Part shown: positions 12,817-22,531 of the stretch, in pieces
How positions within the stretch are numbered: position 1 is the first letter of the stretch
Layout: each line of letters begins with the position of its first letter
Assembly (NCBI GenBank): GCA_025449115.1
Contig: JAHLKC010000199.1
Span: forward strand, 1-50,078
Direction: 5' to 3'
DNA from: Chytridium lagenaria
Lineage: Eukaryota; Chytridiomycota; Chytridiomycetes; Chytridiales; Chytridiaceae
Length of the DNA stretch: 50,078 nt
Notes under the pieces: generated by a model
What the model saw: the letters and a program-made list of their open reading frames with translations, nothing else
Told to the model about the DNA's origin: nothing
Database searches by the model: none
Program-made: the position numbers and the translations under genes

Positions 12817-14554
12817 ATGAGCCAGCGGATCATAGCAAGTATCATCTACTTGACGTCGGCCTTCACCCTCGTGTGGGCCCAGCTCATTCCAAACGAATAT
12901 ATCGTCGTCTACAAAAGCGATGTCACGAGTCTCACCACATCCACTCACGAAACCTGGCTTAGAACATATGCGACAAACGTGAACGGAAGCAGTATCAACA
13001 GCGAAAACTTCAGGGGATACCCGGCCCTTCCACCGTTCCGAAGTTTCCGGTATATTCAAAGGTATAATAGTTCCATCCGCGGATACGCTGCTGCAGTGAC
13101 GTCGGCTATGGCTGAAAAAATAAGTGTAAGGTTGATCGTTTTGAATATGGGCTTATGAGATATTTAGCAATTGCCCGAAGTTGCTTTCGTTGAGCAAAAT
13201 AAAGTGTTCAGGACTCTGGCATCGCAAGTCACTGGCGCGCCGTGGGGGTTGAGAAGGCTTTCAACGGCCAATTTGCCGTTGCCGAGTGTCTACGATTACC
13301 CAACTCAGCTGGAGGTAAAAGGATTTTCTGACCTTAAACCTTTTTTTCTTTCTTCTTACACCTTATTTTTCTTCTTAAGCCGGTGTTAATGTTTACGTGC
13401 TCGATACGTAAGTGAATATAGTTCCTTCCGTAGGTCCACTTTACTGATTGATCTATGCAGGGGAGTACGGGCGACACATAGTGAATTCCAGGGCAGGGCT
13501 AGTTACGGAAGAAACTTTATCAGTGGAGAGACAGATGTTGACGGTAACGGACACGGAACGCACGTAGCGGGAACAAGTTGAGTACTTCTTGATGTACTTG
13601 ATCACCATTCGACCATATCTCTTGGTTCATTAACAATACCTTACCGTAACTTTTCATCTCTACAAAAGTTGCTGGCATGACGTACGGTGTCGCCAAGAAA
13701 GCAAACATCATTTCATTGAAAGTTCTCACTTCAGGCTCCGGATCCTTGTCTGGAATCATCAGTGCCCTTGCGTGGGTTCGAGACAATGCTATAGCGGCAA
13801 GGAGGCCCTGTGTGATTAACATGTCGCTTGGAGGTGGGGCTTCAAGCGCCTTGGACATTGCGGTCAACGACGTCAGTGCGACCGCCAAATGTCTCGTTGT
13901 AGCTGCAGCTGGGAATGAAAACAGGATGCTTGCAATTCATCACCCGGACGTGCGGCTAGCGCGTTTACGGTTGGGCTACTCAAAGCAATGACGCGTTTGC
14001 TTCTTTCTCGAATTGGGGAGTTGTGTTAATATTAACGCACCCGGGGTTAACATTTTGTCAAGGTAAGCACTTTTCTCGTTTATTGATTTCTCATCATGGT
14101 TAACGTCGTCTTTTCCCTACTTCAAGTTGGTTCTTAGCAACACGGCGACAAGCACCATCAGCGGTACCTCCATGGCCTGCCCGCACGTTGCAGGTGTCGC
14201 AGCCGTTGCATACTCATTCCGTACATTTACTGGACCCGCGGAAGTCATGACCTACATAAGTAGCTTTACAGTCAGTGGTACTATAACAGGCCTCACAGGG
14301 TCAAAGTCGTCAACACCTAACCGGTTGCTTCAACTTCCTGGAGAATTCCCTTTGCCGTCACCTTCACCTGTACCTATAGCACCCTCCCCGTCTCCTTCTC
14401 CTTCTCCTTCTCCTAGCCCTTCTCCTAGCCCTTCCCCAAGACCTTCTATCGATTTCTCTTGTCCTGGGTTCCCCCCTCCATCGCCTTCCCGAGTCCTTCT
14501 CCTTCTCCCTCCCCTGTCGTACCACCACCTGCCAGCACTTGCCGGTGTGTGTGA
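12817..14554 (+). CDS. secreted subtilisin-like serine protease (S8A, proteinase K type), copy 2
   Basis: Exons: 12817-13125, 13168-13314, 13380-13407, 13461-13576, 13669-14062 and 14127-14554, the same six-exon plan as copy 1 including the 28-nt exon. Signal peptide [22 protein letters not shown]9 propeptide; Asp in VYVLDT, His in [10 protein letters not shown], Ser in [12 protein letters not shown]. The C-terminal linker is a longer PSPSP tract (from about 14355), then [10 protein letters not shown] and, in the +1 frame, a tail matching copy 1 (STCRCV, stop at 14552-14554). Six single-base losses are inferred by comparison with copy 1: one in exon 2 (near 13305), three in exon 5 (near 13921, 13973 and 14023) and two in exon 6 (near 14131 and 14490). 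With all six allowed the total is 476 codons including stop. Likely an extracellular nutrient-scavenging or host-tissue protease. Confidence 0.88.
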
Positions 14555-15008
14555 AGTATTGATTCATCAAGTCGACTCTATATCTTCCCAGCGCACTATA
14601 ATTTGCCTGCATTGTAAATAAAAAAGGTCAAAGATAGTGCGTAAAGTTGTGCGTCGCGCGGAGTATTGGTTAGAGTGAAAGAATAAAAATATTTCTTCTG
14701 TGCGTTTCCTTATAAAACTGATTTGAGGTGAGCTCACAGTTAACACTTAAATTTGTAAAAGTTGGAGTATCTTAGAGAAAATTACCGACATATGAACTCC
14801 GCAACAATTGCCAAAAACTATTTAGTGGGTATATTATATAGAAGATGTCAGAAGAAAATTAAAAATAGAAAGGTGGTGTTGGGGATAGTCAATAGTAAAT
14901 CAAAGATTTTAGAAACAAACAAATAATGAAGTAAAAGGTATCGCCGTATCAAAAGAAAATAGCATACAAAAACAAACAACAAACACGCAGGCTTTTTACT
15001 TTGAATTC
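14555..15008. other. convergent 3' region between protease copy 2 and PEX11
   Basis: AT-rich, with no open frame of interest. It should contain the polyadenylation signals of both convergent genes. Confidence 0.4.
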
Positions 15009-16091
15009 TTAATCCACAGTTTTTGCCGTCCCCAAAACCGCCGCGCCAAGCCCCGAGTACACCTGCCACCCCTCTCCCCATCCCTTATCCCCCAATCCAA
15101 ACACATCATACGCGCAAAACACAAAGTCCGCTCCCAGTTTCACCATCCCCATCCTCTGCATCCCAAGTTTCTCATCCACCTTCCGCACCTCCTCCATCTT
15201 CCCTTCCTTCCTCAACTTTTCGGCTTTCGCACGCAAAACCACAATATCTTGAGCAATCTCATGCATATCGATAATGATGCTTAAAAACCAGAGACGGTCG
15301 GAGAGTGGCGCACATGACTTTGACCACGAAGGGGCGAGGACACCCATTTTGGATAGACAGATGGCGTCGTCGGATAAATCGTTGACGATGCCGGTTGTAG
15401 CGCTAACTAAAGCACCCAACGCCAAAACTTTTGTCGTAAAGCTCTTTGCCGTGAGATCCTTGTACTGCTTATCGCTTATAAAGGTTTTCAACGATTCGAC
15501 GGGTTCCAGAAAATGCGCGAGTCGGATGATTTTTCGCGCCATGCTTAAATGAGATACAAGTTTTTCAATACGCTCAACTACCGGGGCTTTACCCTTTGCA
15601 GGGATTTGGAGGAGAGGGTGGAGGGTGAAGGAGCGGGACTTGGAGAAAGTGTTGATATGGGTAATGAGGTTTAAGTGGATAAGGGCTTTTGCAGCGTATT
15701 GGACGACTTTGAGTAGTTTGTCACGGCCGTCGTTGAGGAGGAAGAGTTTGCGGATAATGGTGATGTGGAGATAACTGGGAATGGGGAGGAGGCGGAGGAT
15801 TTGGAGGAGGAGGTGTGTTGGGGGTTTAGGAGTTGGGTTTGCCGACGGTTTAGATGTGACGGTCAAAGAAGAAGGTGGAGGTACTGGCGAAAAGTAGATC
15901 TTGGGTGGATCTGCAGAGAAGGCCTTTTTTGGGTCTGTGACGGAGCTGGTTGTGGACATCTGAGTTGGCGATTTTACTGAAGCAGAGGCTTTTGGGATGC
16001 CTGTGACGATCTTGGTGGAGGACATTTCCTTTTGATAGACATGGATCTGCTTAAGGCCGGAGGCGGTTGAGGCGGTGGGAGTTATGCCCAT
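15009..16091 (-). CDS. PEX11-family peroxisome proliferation protein
   Basis: Intact single-exon frame of 360 residues. The N-terminal ~90 residues are Ser/Thr/Pro-rich and poorly conserved in appearance. The PEX11 domain follows: RDKLLKVVQYAAKALIHLN (the amphipathic helix with RDKxxKxxQY), LSMARKIIRLAHFLEPVESL (the S-RK-xRL-FLEP signature), LSDDAICLSKMGVL and LSDRLWFLSIIIDMHEIA. PEX11 proteins bind and curve the peroxisomal membrane during elongation and fission. The C-terminus has a weakly hydrophobic segment (VYSGLGAAVLGTA). Start choice is uncertain: Met at 16091 or the Met 22 residues later both leave the domain intact. Divergent from the haem peroxidase gene. Confidence 0.85.
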   Translation of the reverse strand: MGITPTASTASGLKQIHVYQKEMSSTKIVTGIPKASASVKSPTQMSTTSSVTDPKKAFSADPPKIYFSPVPPPSSLTVTSKPSANPTPKPPTHLLLQILRLLPIPSYLHITIIRKLFLLNDGRDKLLKVVQYAAKALIHLNLITHINTFSKSRSFTLHPLLQIPAKGKAPVVERIEKLVSHLSMARKIIRLAHFLEPVESLKTFISDKQYKDLTAKSFTTKVLALGALVSATTGIVNDLSDDAICLSKMGVLAPSWSKSCAPLSDRLWFLSIIIDMHEIAQDIVVLRAKAEKLRKEGKMEEVRKVDEKLGMQRMGMVKLGADFVFCAYDVFGLGDKGWGEGWQVYSGLGAAVLGTAKTVD

Positions 16092-16532
16092 GATTGTTCA
16101 CGATGTTGCTTGAGGTTGGAGTTGTAGATGTGGTTAGGGAAAGTTGCTCTCTGGAATATGAGCAGCGATATGTGGGTGATAGGGAAAAGAAACGGTGTCC
16201 TCGTTCTTTTTTTGGCACGTCAACGCGTATCTTTTCGAAGTTTCCAGAAGCAAAGACAAGGTTTAGATTAGTGTAACATCTTTTCAATAAGGTCCGGCGG
16301 TTGAAGCTAAAGTGAGTTGTTTTGTGGTACATCTTTCAATTGGAGGAGAAAAGGCCGCTGCTTTCCTTCTTTGGTTCTGCAGCCTCAAAAACAAGACCAA
16401 GAAAGACGGACTCGTTGGAGACGGCGTTGAAAGGAGAACTCAAGTGACCATCTCATTCAAACAGCTCATCCCCCCAAACATCATCAACTTCTTTAAAGAT
16501 TGTTTACGGTATCGGTTTTCCAAACCTCCAAG
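16092..16532. promoter_or_regulatory. shared divergent promoter region, PEX11 and peroxidase
   Basis: A 441-bp interval between two divergent start codons. Minus- and plus-strand open frames in it are short and unconvincing. A pyrimidine-rich stretch (ctcatccccccaaacatcatc, about 16467-16487) lies just upstream of the peroxidase start. No TATA box was recognised. Confidence 0.4.
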
Positions 16533-17797
16533 ATGAGACTACTTACAGCAAAACAACGATCGTCTTCATCCATCACCTCCATACTCTTCCTCACCCTCCT
16601 TCCCTTCACCCTTTCCCAAACACCAGACGCCACAACTCTCCTCAACGCCTCAGCAACTCTTCAATCCCAAATCTCCATCCGCGGCGGCTGTCTCTTCCAA
16701 GACATCCATCTCGCAGGCAACCCCACAAGAAACCTCGCAGCAATCTGGCTACGATCCCTTTTCCACGATGCCGGCACCTGGAACGCTCAAACCCGCACAG
16801 GAGGTGCAGATGGTTCACTAACAACCGAACTTAACCTCCCTGAAAACACTGGACAGGGGAGAGGGATCCCTACAAACTTCCTTCCTGGGAACTTATCTGA
16901 TGCGGATAAGATTGCTATGGGGGCTGCAGTTGCTTTACGGCATTGCGGAGGGCCTAATGTGCCTTTTCAAAGTGGAAGGCAGGACGCACCGAAATCAACA
17001 CCGAACGATCTCACCCTCCTTCCTGCTGATCCATTTGCGGATTTAGCAAACGTCACAGCCACCTTTGCACGGATGGGGTTAACGAAAACTGATATGTTGG
17101 TTCTTGTTGCGGGAAGTCATTCTCTTGGTGGAGCGCATCGAGGGGTGACGCCAAAAGTGACGTTGGAGACGTTCTTGCCGTTTGATGATACACCTGGGGT
17201 GTTTGACAATAATGTATTTAAGAAGATATTGCAGAATCGCTGCGTTTTGAAGATTGATTGTGCGTTTGGAACGGATCCAGAGCTTTTGCCCTTGATTACG
17301 TTGTAAGTTCCTTCTTTTTTGCTTCTATTTTCCATCGTTTTTTTCGTAATGCTCATTCTTTTTTTACCCCCATGCTTTCCTTCCGTTTTTGCTTAACCAA
17401 TTCTTAACTTTCCGTCGTTATAATCCCTCTAACTTCATATATTTTATATCATTTTGTTTTTCTACTTCTCATCATCTCCATCATGTCCATTCATTCTCAC
17501 TTTCACCACAGATACGCAACCAACCAATCCGCCTTTTTCGAGCAATACGCTACCTCTTTCACAAAAATGATGAGCCTAACATCCTCTCCCCTAAACCCGC
17601 CCATCGACCTCAACATCAGTATACACGAAAACTTGTTAGCAGAAGGCGACCTTGAAGCTTTTCGTGTCGGAATGGGGTTACCCCCTCTGGTCACGTCAAC
17701 CTCAACACGACGAACAACTGCAACCACTACGGCGACTTCGAGTGGAACGGCATTGTGGGGAGGTGGTGGGGTTTTCTGGGGTTATTGGTGTTGTTGA
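16533..17797 (+). CDS. secreted haem peroxidase (plant/fungal superfamily, class II-like)
   Basis: Exons 16533-17302 and 17512-17797 splice to 1056 nt (351 residues). Signal peptide ends near LPFTLSQTP. Visible family residues: IWLRSLFHDAG (distal Arg and His), GGADGSLTTEL (Ca and structural loop), GGPNVPFQSGRQDA, and DMLVLVAGSHSLGGAH (proximal haem-ligand His). YATNQSAFFEQYATSFTKMMSL across the intron is the conserved YAxNQxxFFxxFAxAFxKM block. It oxidises small phenolic or other reductants with H2O2, outside the cell. A Thr/Ser-rich linker follows the domain. The +1 frame over the last ~20 codons encodes WWGFLGLLVLLMGLY, which resembles a GPI or membrane anchor, so the true C-terminus may be shifted by an indel near 17740-17760. 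Confidence 0.88.
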
Positions 17798-18192
17798 TGG
17801 GATTATATTAGACTTTTGTTGATATTGGGTTCTATGGTTTATTGTTTATGACGTTTTTAAGCTTTTGACACACACACACACTATTTTAAATACACTCTGC
17901 GACAACGTTACGAAAACTCTGTGCCTACTGATAATTAACCTTATGCCGACGCCGTCGCTCCTATCGGACAGTGAGCGGTGAATGTTGTGGAATATTCCAC
18001 ACCGTCTCAGGCGAGTATTGCTGGCTTGCCCGTTCGACACCGAATTTTTCTTTTCTTTCTGCCAAGTTTGGATCCTTAAACTCAGCCTCGATTCCATACC
18101 CGCCATCCCATCCCCATTCAAACTTCCATCCCTCGCAGTCAAGTTGTGGTCACTTCGTCTACGCTCATCCATCGAATACCTTTGACGCTGCC
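17798..18192. other. intergenic region with (CA)n tract
   Basis: Holds the 3' end of the peroxidase, a short CACACACACACA tract near 17869-17880 and the 5' flank of Mem1. An open frame from 17971 runs in phase into Mem1's first exon, so an upstream start for Mem1 is possible. The paralogue, however, starts at the equivalent of 18193. Confidence 0.35.
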
Positions 18193-19665
18193 ATGTGCGT
18201 ACCGCAACCGCTTCAATGGAAGTTTCGGCGAATGGTCTGGATAGGTATGTCCATATGTCATGGTTTCCGACCTTTAGCTTTTACATGAGTCGACCTGTAC
18301 CAAAAGAAGCCACCCTCAAATTGCAAATCTAACCACCTCCCTTCATTCCAGTCGCCTCACTCTTCAACCTTTTCGCCCTCGCAACCTCCATCCTCTTCCT
18401 TCTCTACTTCCGCACCCGGTCATCAACCTCCTCCCTCGCCATCATCCTCTTCACTCTCGTCGTCATAGCTGAACTCGGAAACAGATTCCTTACCATCCTT
18501 CTTGCCTTTTCGTATTGCGCAAAACGGAAGCATTTACCGAAATGTGTTTGTTGGGAGGGATGGGAGGGAACGGTATCCACCGACTTGGGGGTGGGTGGCG
18601 ACAGGGGTGACTGTTTTGGGTGGACCGCCGGCAGCGTATTTGTGGTTTGAGTGGGGGGATAGGAGGGGACCAAAGAGGGGGTTTATTAGACAGAATCGGT
18701 GAGTTGTTTTTTACTTTTCGTTTACTTTCCTGCTGAAACTATATATTGCTTTGGTTTGCGTTTTAGTCAAGTTTGGCTTCAAGTTTGGCTTTACAGCTTT
18801 TCTTTTTAACTGCTTTTCACTTAACTACCTTTGGGCTTCGCATCTATATACTTTTGCATGAAATCATACATTTACCACTTTCTCATTTTAATGGTCTTTT
18901 AAAATCTATCACTCTTTCTGCTGTCTCCACTCATTTTCTTCGATTCTCGCTCACCTTACTCCCATTCTCAGTATCATCATCCGCACATGCACCGCCATCC
19001 TCCGCCTCCTCTTCATCACCGCCTTCTCCGTCTCCCTCAACAAAAACCTCGACCGCACCGACGTCATCCGCATCGCCATCGCCGTCTTTGCCGTCCTCAT
19101 CTGCTCCTTCCTAGCCGCCGCAGACCTCTTCTCCCTCCTCCTCCTCCTCATCAACATCCGCACAGGCATCCAAATCCCAGATGACGACAACGAAGCCGAA
19201 ATCACCTTTGAATCCCTCCGAGTCTCCACCCCCGTCCCGGCACTCGTTACCATTGACCACGCTGAAGATTTCGCTTGGACCGTGTTAGGAAAACGCGGGG
19301 AAACACCGTCCGAGCAACGAAGACGATCTCAGGTTTCTGTGTCGTCTGCGTCAGGGTCGGAGGGTGGACATCCATCTCCTCGTCCACCTCCGCAAGTGTT
19401 TGTGTCGAATTCGGGTGCGTTGCATGGGGGTTGGACGGCTGTTCCTGATCGATCGAGGAGTGCGTCACCGGCGTCGCGACGATCGAATTCATCGAGTCGT
19501 GTTGTTGCGCCTGAACGGTCTGTGTCGCCTGCTGGGAGGAGGTTGAATGCGGAGGTTGTGGGAGCTTTGGAGAGGACGGTGAATCCTTTTATGGATGTGG
19601 AGATGGGGGGGAGACTTGCACCGCAGGATGCGCATCAGAGAGGGAGGAAGGGGAGTATGAGATGA
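18193..19665 (+). CDS. multi-pass membrane protein Mem1 (unknown family, paralogue of 37798-38980)
   Basis: Exons 18193-18244, 18352-18698 and 18972-19665. I do not recognise the family. About five hydrophobic segments are visible: SLFNLFALATSILFLLYF; AIILFTLVVIAELGNRFL; TGVTVLGGPPAAYLWFE; TAILRLLFITAFSVSL; and IAIAVFAVLICSFLAAADLF running into LLLLLINI. Between segments 3 and 4 sits a motif shared with the paralogue: GGPPxAYLWFExGDRxGPxRGFxR. The C-terminal ~150 residues are hydrophilic, Ser/Arg/Pro-rich and probably cytosolic. One frame change lies in exon 2 between FLTILLAF and RYPPTWGW. The start MCxxxxxxW is shared with the paralogue. It is convergent with chitosanase A. A transport, sensing or scaffold role is possible; nothing in the sequence decides. 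Confidence 0.6.
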
Positions 19666-20248
19666 GTTGGGGTTTGTAAGCGGTTGATTGTATTTATTTT
19701 TATGTGGGGTTTTGGTTGTGGATTACTCCTCCCCTGAGATTTTTCTCTTTTAAATTGTTTCTGGAATACCCTATGTTTACGAACCATCTGTAATTTCATT
19801 TCTTTTAAACCCCCACCTCCATATCTACCCTCTGTCTTTACAAACACGACATCTCATTCCTGAATTTTAACAACCATTTACCATAAAGCGATTACACCTA
19901 TATTCATTCGTCGCATATTTTTGAAATCGCCCGAAAGCAAATCTCCAAAAGAAAAATAAAGCTGGGACAAAGAAAAGGAGGGGGTTTTTAACTTCACATA
20001 CTTCTAACTTTATTAATGCACAGATCTATAAATATTCTAAGTTTTCGAGATACACATGAAAAAAAGCACAGATACATTATCACACTTCAAGCATCCCTCG
20101 CCATCCCAACAACGGAAACCACCTAGGTAACAAGACATCTGCGCGCATTTATGTCACCACACCCCCCTCAAAGTTTACCCATCTTCTAATTCCAACACTT
20201 ATCACGACGACATAAATATGACACCAACCACCGACTCTACCCTCTACT
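19666..20248. other. convergent 3' region between Mem1 and chitosanase A
   Basis: No coding sequence recognised. AT-rich, with aaataaag at about 19954-19961 and tattaatgc near 20011. It should contain the 3' untranslated regions of both genes. Confidence 0.4.
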
Positions 20249-21824
20249 TCAAACCCTCAAATCCCCACACACACACCTAACAAGAAATCTGCATCGGATT
20301 CCCCCATTCTCCAACATCTCCACCGTCCCTCCCACAAAATTCAAATTCCCCCTCTGCAACATATGTCGATAAGAGTTAATCCGATACCTCGTCCCCGGAT
20401 ACGCCCCCCCAAGTCGATTCAAATACGCAACCCTCGCATCCAACCACCTCCTCAAATAATCCACCTCCTCAGCACCCTGACCAGGCGTCCACCCCGCATT
20501 CCTCGCAATCTCCTCAACAGCCCCATACCCAAGTTGAATCCCCGTATCCATCACCTGTCCAACCCCCAACGCCGTCCTCAATCCAAGTCGTTGAACAATC
20601 CCGCGGTTCGGTTCAAGGTATCCTGCGCTTTGGATCGCGAGTTGAGCGTTTTGGAAGGCGGGGGCGTCATTTGTGTTGGCTTCTTGCCAGGATTCGCAGA
20701 AGCCCCAGAGACCTGTCATGAAGCCTTGACCCCATACTGCGCCTTGGTTGCCGACTTGGGCGGCGCGTTGGAGGGCTGGGAGGAAGGAGGCGATAGGGGG
20801 GTTGGGGCGGCGGGTGAGTTGGAGGTAGGTTTGGACGACGCGGAGGGCGGAGCCGGAGGAGGTGGTGAATTGGATAAAGCCCGCGGAAATGCCTTGACCG
20901 TCGTTCCAGTTGCCGCAGAGGTTAAAGCCGAGGCTGTTATTATAAATAAAAAGGAGATTAGTTAGTCTTGAGACTTGCAATATGCTCAAATGCCGAAAAC
21001 CAGTGTTTGAATAAAAGAGAAAGGATGATAAAAAAGGAAAAGAAAAGAAACGGAATAAAAGCGGTGAAGTATTGAAAGAATTACAGTAGTCTCATGCACA
21101 TCACCCAAAAAACAGCGATTGAAAAAGTAGAGAAAGGATTCCAAAAAAAAGGAGAAGAAACGAAGCGAAAAGAAAGCAGCAAAGGATTGAAGTTGCAGTA
21201 GCCTCGTGCCCAAAAGTAAACCCGAAAGCAGGCGATTGAAAAAAATACAGAAAGAATGATAAAAAAATAGGAAAGAAACGAAACGAAGAGTCGATAAGTA
21301 AAGTGGAGGGATTTAAAAGACTTACTTTTGATTACTCGTCTCAAACACACTCGTAATCTTCAAATAATATCATACTGACATTTCGTCAACCCCTGCTGCC
21401 CATAAACCGTCTCCGGATCCACAACATTCCTCAAATCCGGTCTCCCCGTCGGCGACGGCCTCGCTCTCGACGTAACCCTCCTAGGCGCACTCGGTGTGAC
21501 TCTCCCCACATGACTCGGCGGCAACACCAGCTGTCGTTTCTCCAACGTCCCCGCGTTCACGCAATAAGGCTGCCCGAGATATGAACGCGCAGGAGGTGTA
21601 GGTTGCTGCGTTGCAGATTGTTGTGAGGATGTAGGCGTTGGAGATGCATTGGTGGATTGTGCCGTGGCCGCTTGGGGTGGGGGGACCGCAGGTGTAGAGG
21701 GAGTCGATGCAGGTGGTGTTGAGGGTTGGGCTGGGGTTGGGTTCGGAGGAGAGGGGGGGGGGGGAGGTGGGTTGCGAGGGTGGGGGAGGAGGAGAGTGGT
21801 GATTAGAGGGATGATGGGGAGCAT
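20249..21824 (-). CDS. GH46 chitosanase A with N-terminal six-cysteine module
   Basis: Exons 21824-21326 and 20933-20249 on the minus strand. The N-terminus is a signal-like stretch, then (with frame changes) a six-Cys segment: CIDSLYTC, GHGTIHQC, TTIC, TYTSC and a last Cys in GQPYC. A basic linker precedes the GH46 domain. QYDIILKITSVFETS holds the likely catalytic Glu and NLCGNWNDGQGISAGFIQF the likely catalytic Asp, matching the GH46 E..N..DGRG pattern. GLWGFCESWQEA, AQLAIQSAGYLEP and ALGVGQVMDTGIQLG follow. It cleaves beta-1,4 bonds in chitosan, outside the cell. A missing T breaks the frame at QYDII (about 21360), where copy B is intact; an extra C lies near 21570. Near-identical to copy B over most of exon 2. 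The poly-C run near 21760 may also be miscounted. Confidence 0.85.
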
Positions 21825-22531
21825 TGTGGAGGGTGGGGTGCGAGAGGGGGTGCGAGAGGGGGGGAGAGGCGGCTAGTGTGATTAAAGTGGAATAAAGGGG
21901 GGAATGAGATTTTTGGATGTAATTAGAAGTGAGGACGTTTCAACACGGGCATCCATGAGGTTTTTATATCCCATACATGCTTCTCAATTCAAGACAACAA
22001 AGACCCTCGTGCCCCCACACCCAAAGCCGCCCCCACCGTCTCCCTCCACACGTATCATCCCATCTCGCCTTGGCAAAAAAAAAGCCCCTCCCCGTTGTGT
22101 CTTGAAAGTTCACCAGTCACCCTTCAACCACCATCACCTTCTCAAATGCCGCCACGGATTGTTCATCTGAATCACGGAGGAGCCACCGATTCATGTATTG
22201 TCGAGGGGAAGACGTGTCTTGTGCGTTGGCCTATCATGGTGGGGGTTGGCGGCGCGGAAACTCCGACAGCCAATCAGGGAGGGGGAGGTGCGGTCAGGCG
22301 AGTCCGATGTTTGGTTGTGAGGAATTTATAAAGTGGGGGGGTCTGCTTTTGTTTTTTTTTCGCCATCATCAGATACGGTAGCTTCCAACCTCATAATATA
22401 CCTGAATCACCCAGCTTACTCTCATATTTACAACGTTTCTTTCACCGTCGTTAAATACGCTAGCTTTCATCCTCATAACACACCTGAAGTATCTTTATCC
22501 TTCATACACCTCCCCTGAAAAAACTCAAACC
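21825..22531. promoter_or_regulatory. head-to-head promoter region of chitosanases A and B
   Basis: About 700 bp between the divergent start codons. Each end has a 'gtgaggacg / ttcatcctcataac' type of weak similarity but no clear palindrome. A direct repeat of cacctgaa...tactctcat/tttcatcctcataacacacctgaag occurs near 22400-22487. The centre is C-rich on the plus strand (22008-22060). Open frames here have no family resemblance. Confidence 0.35.

Noticed and set aside
18951..19253. Minus-strand Arg/Met-rich open frame
   Set aside because: Shadow of Mem1 exon 3, whose plus-strand frame is colinear with the Mem2 paralogue.
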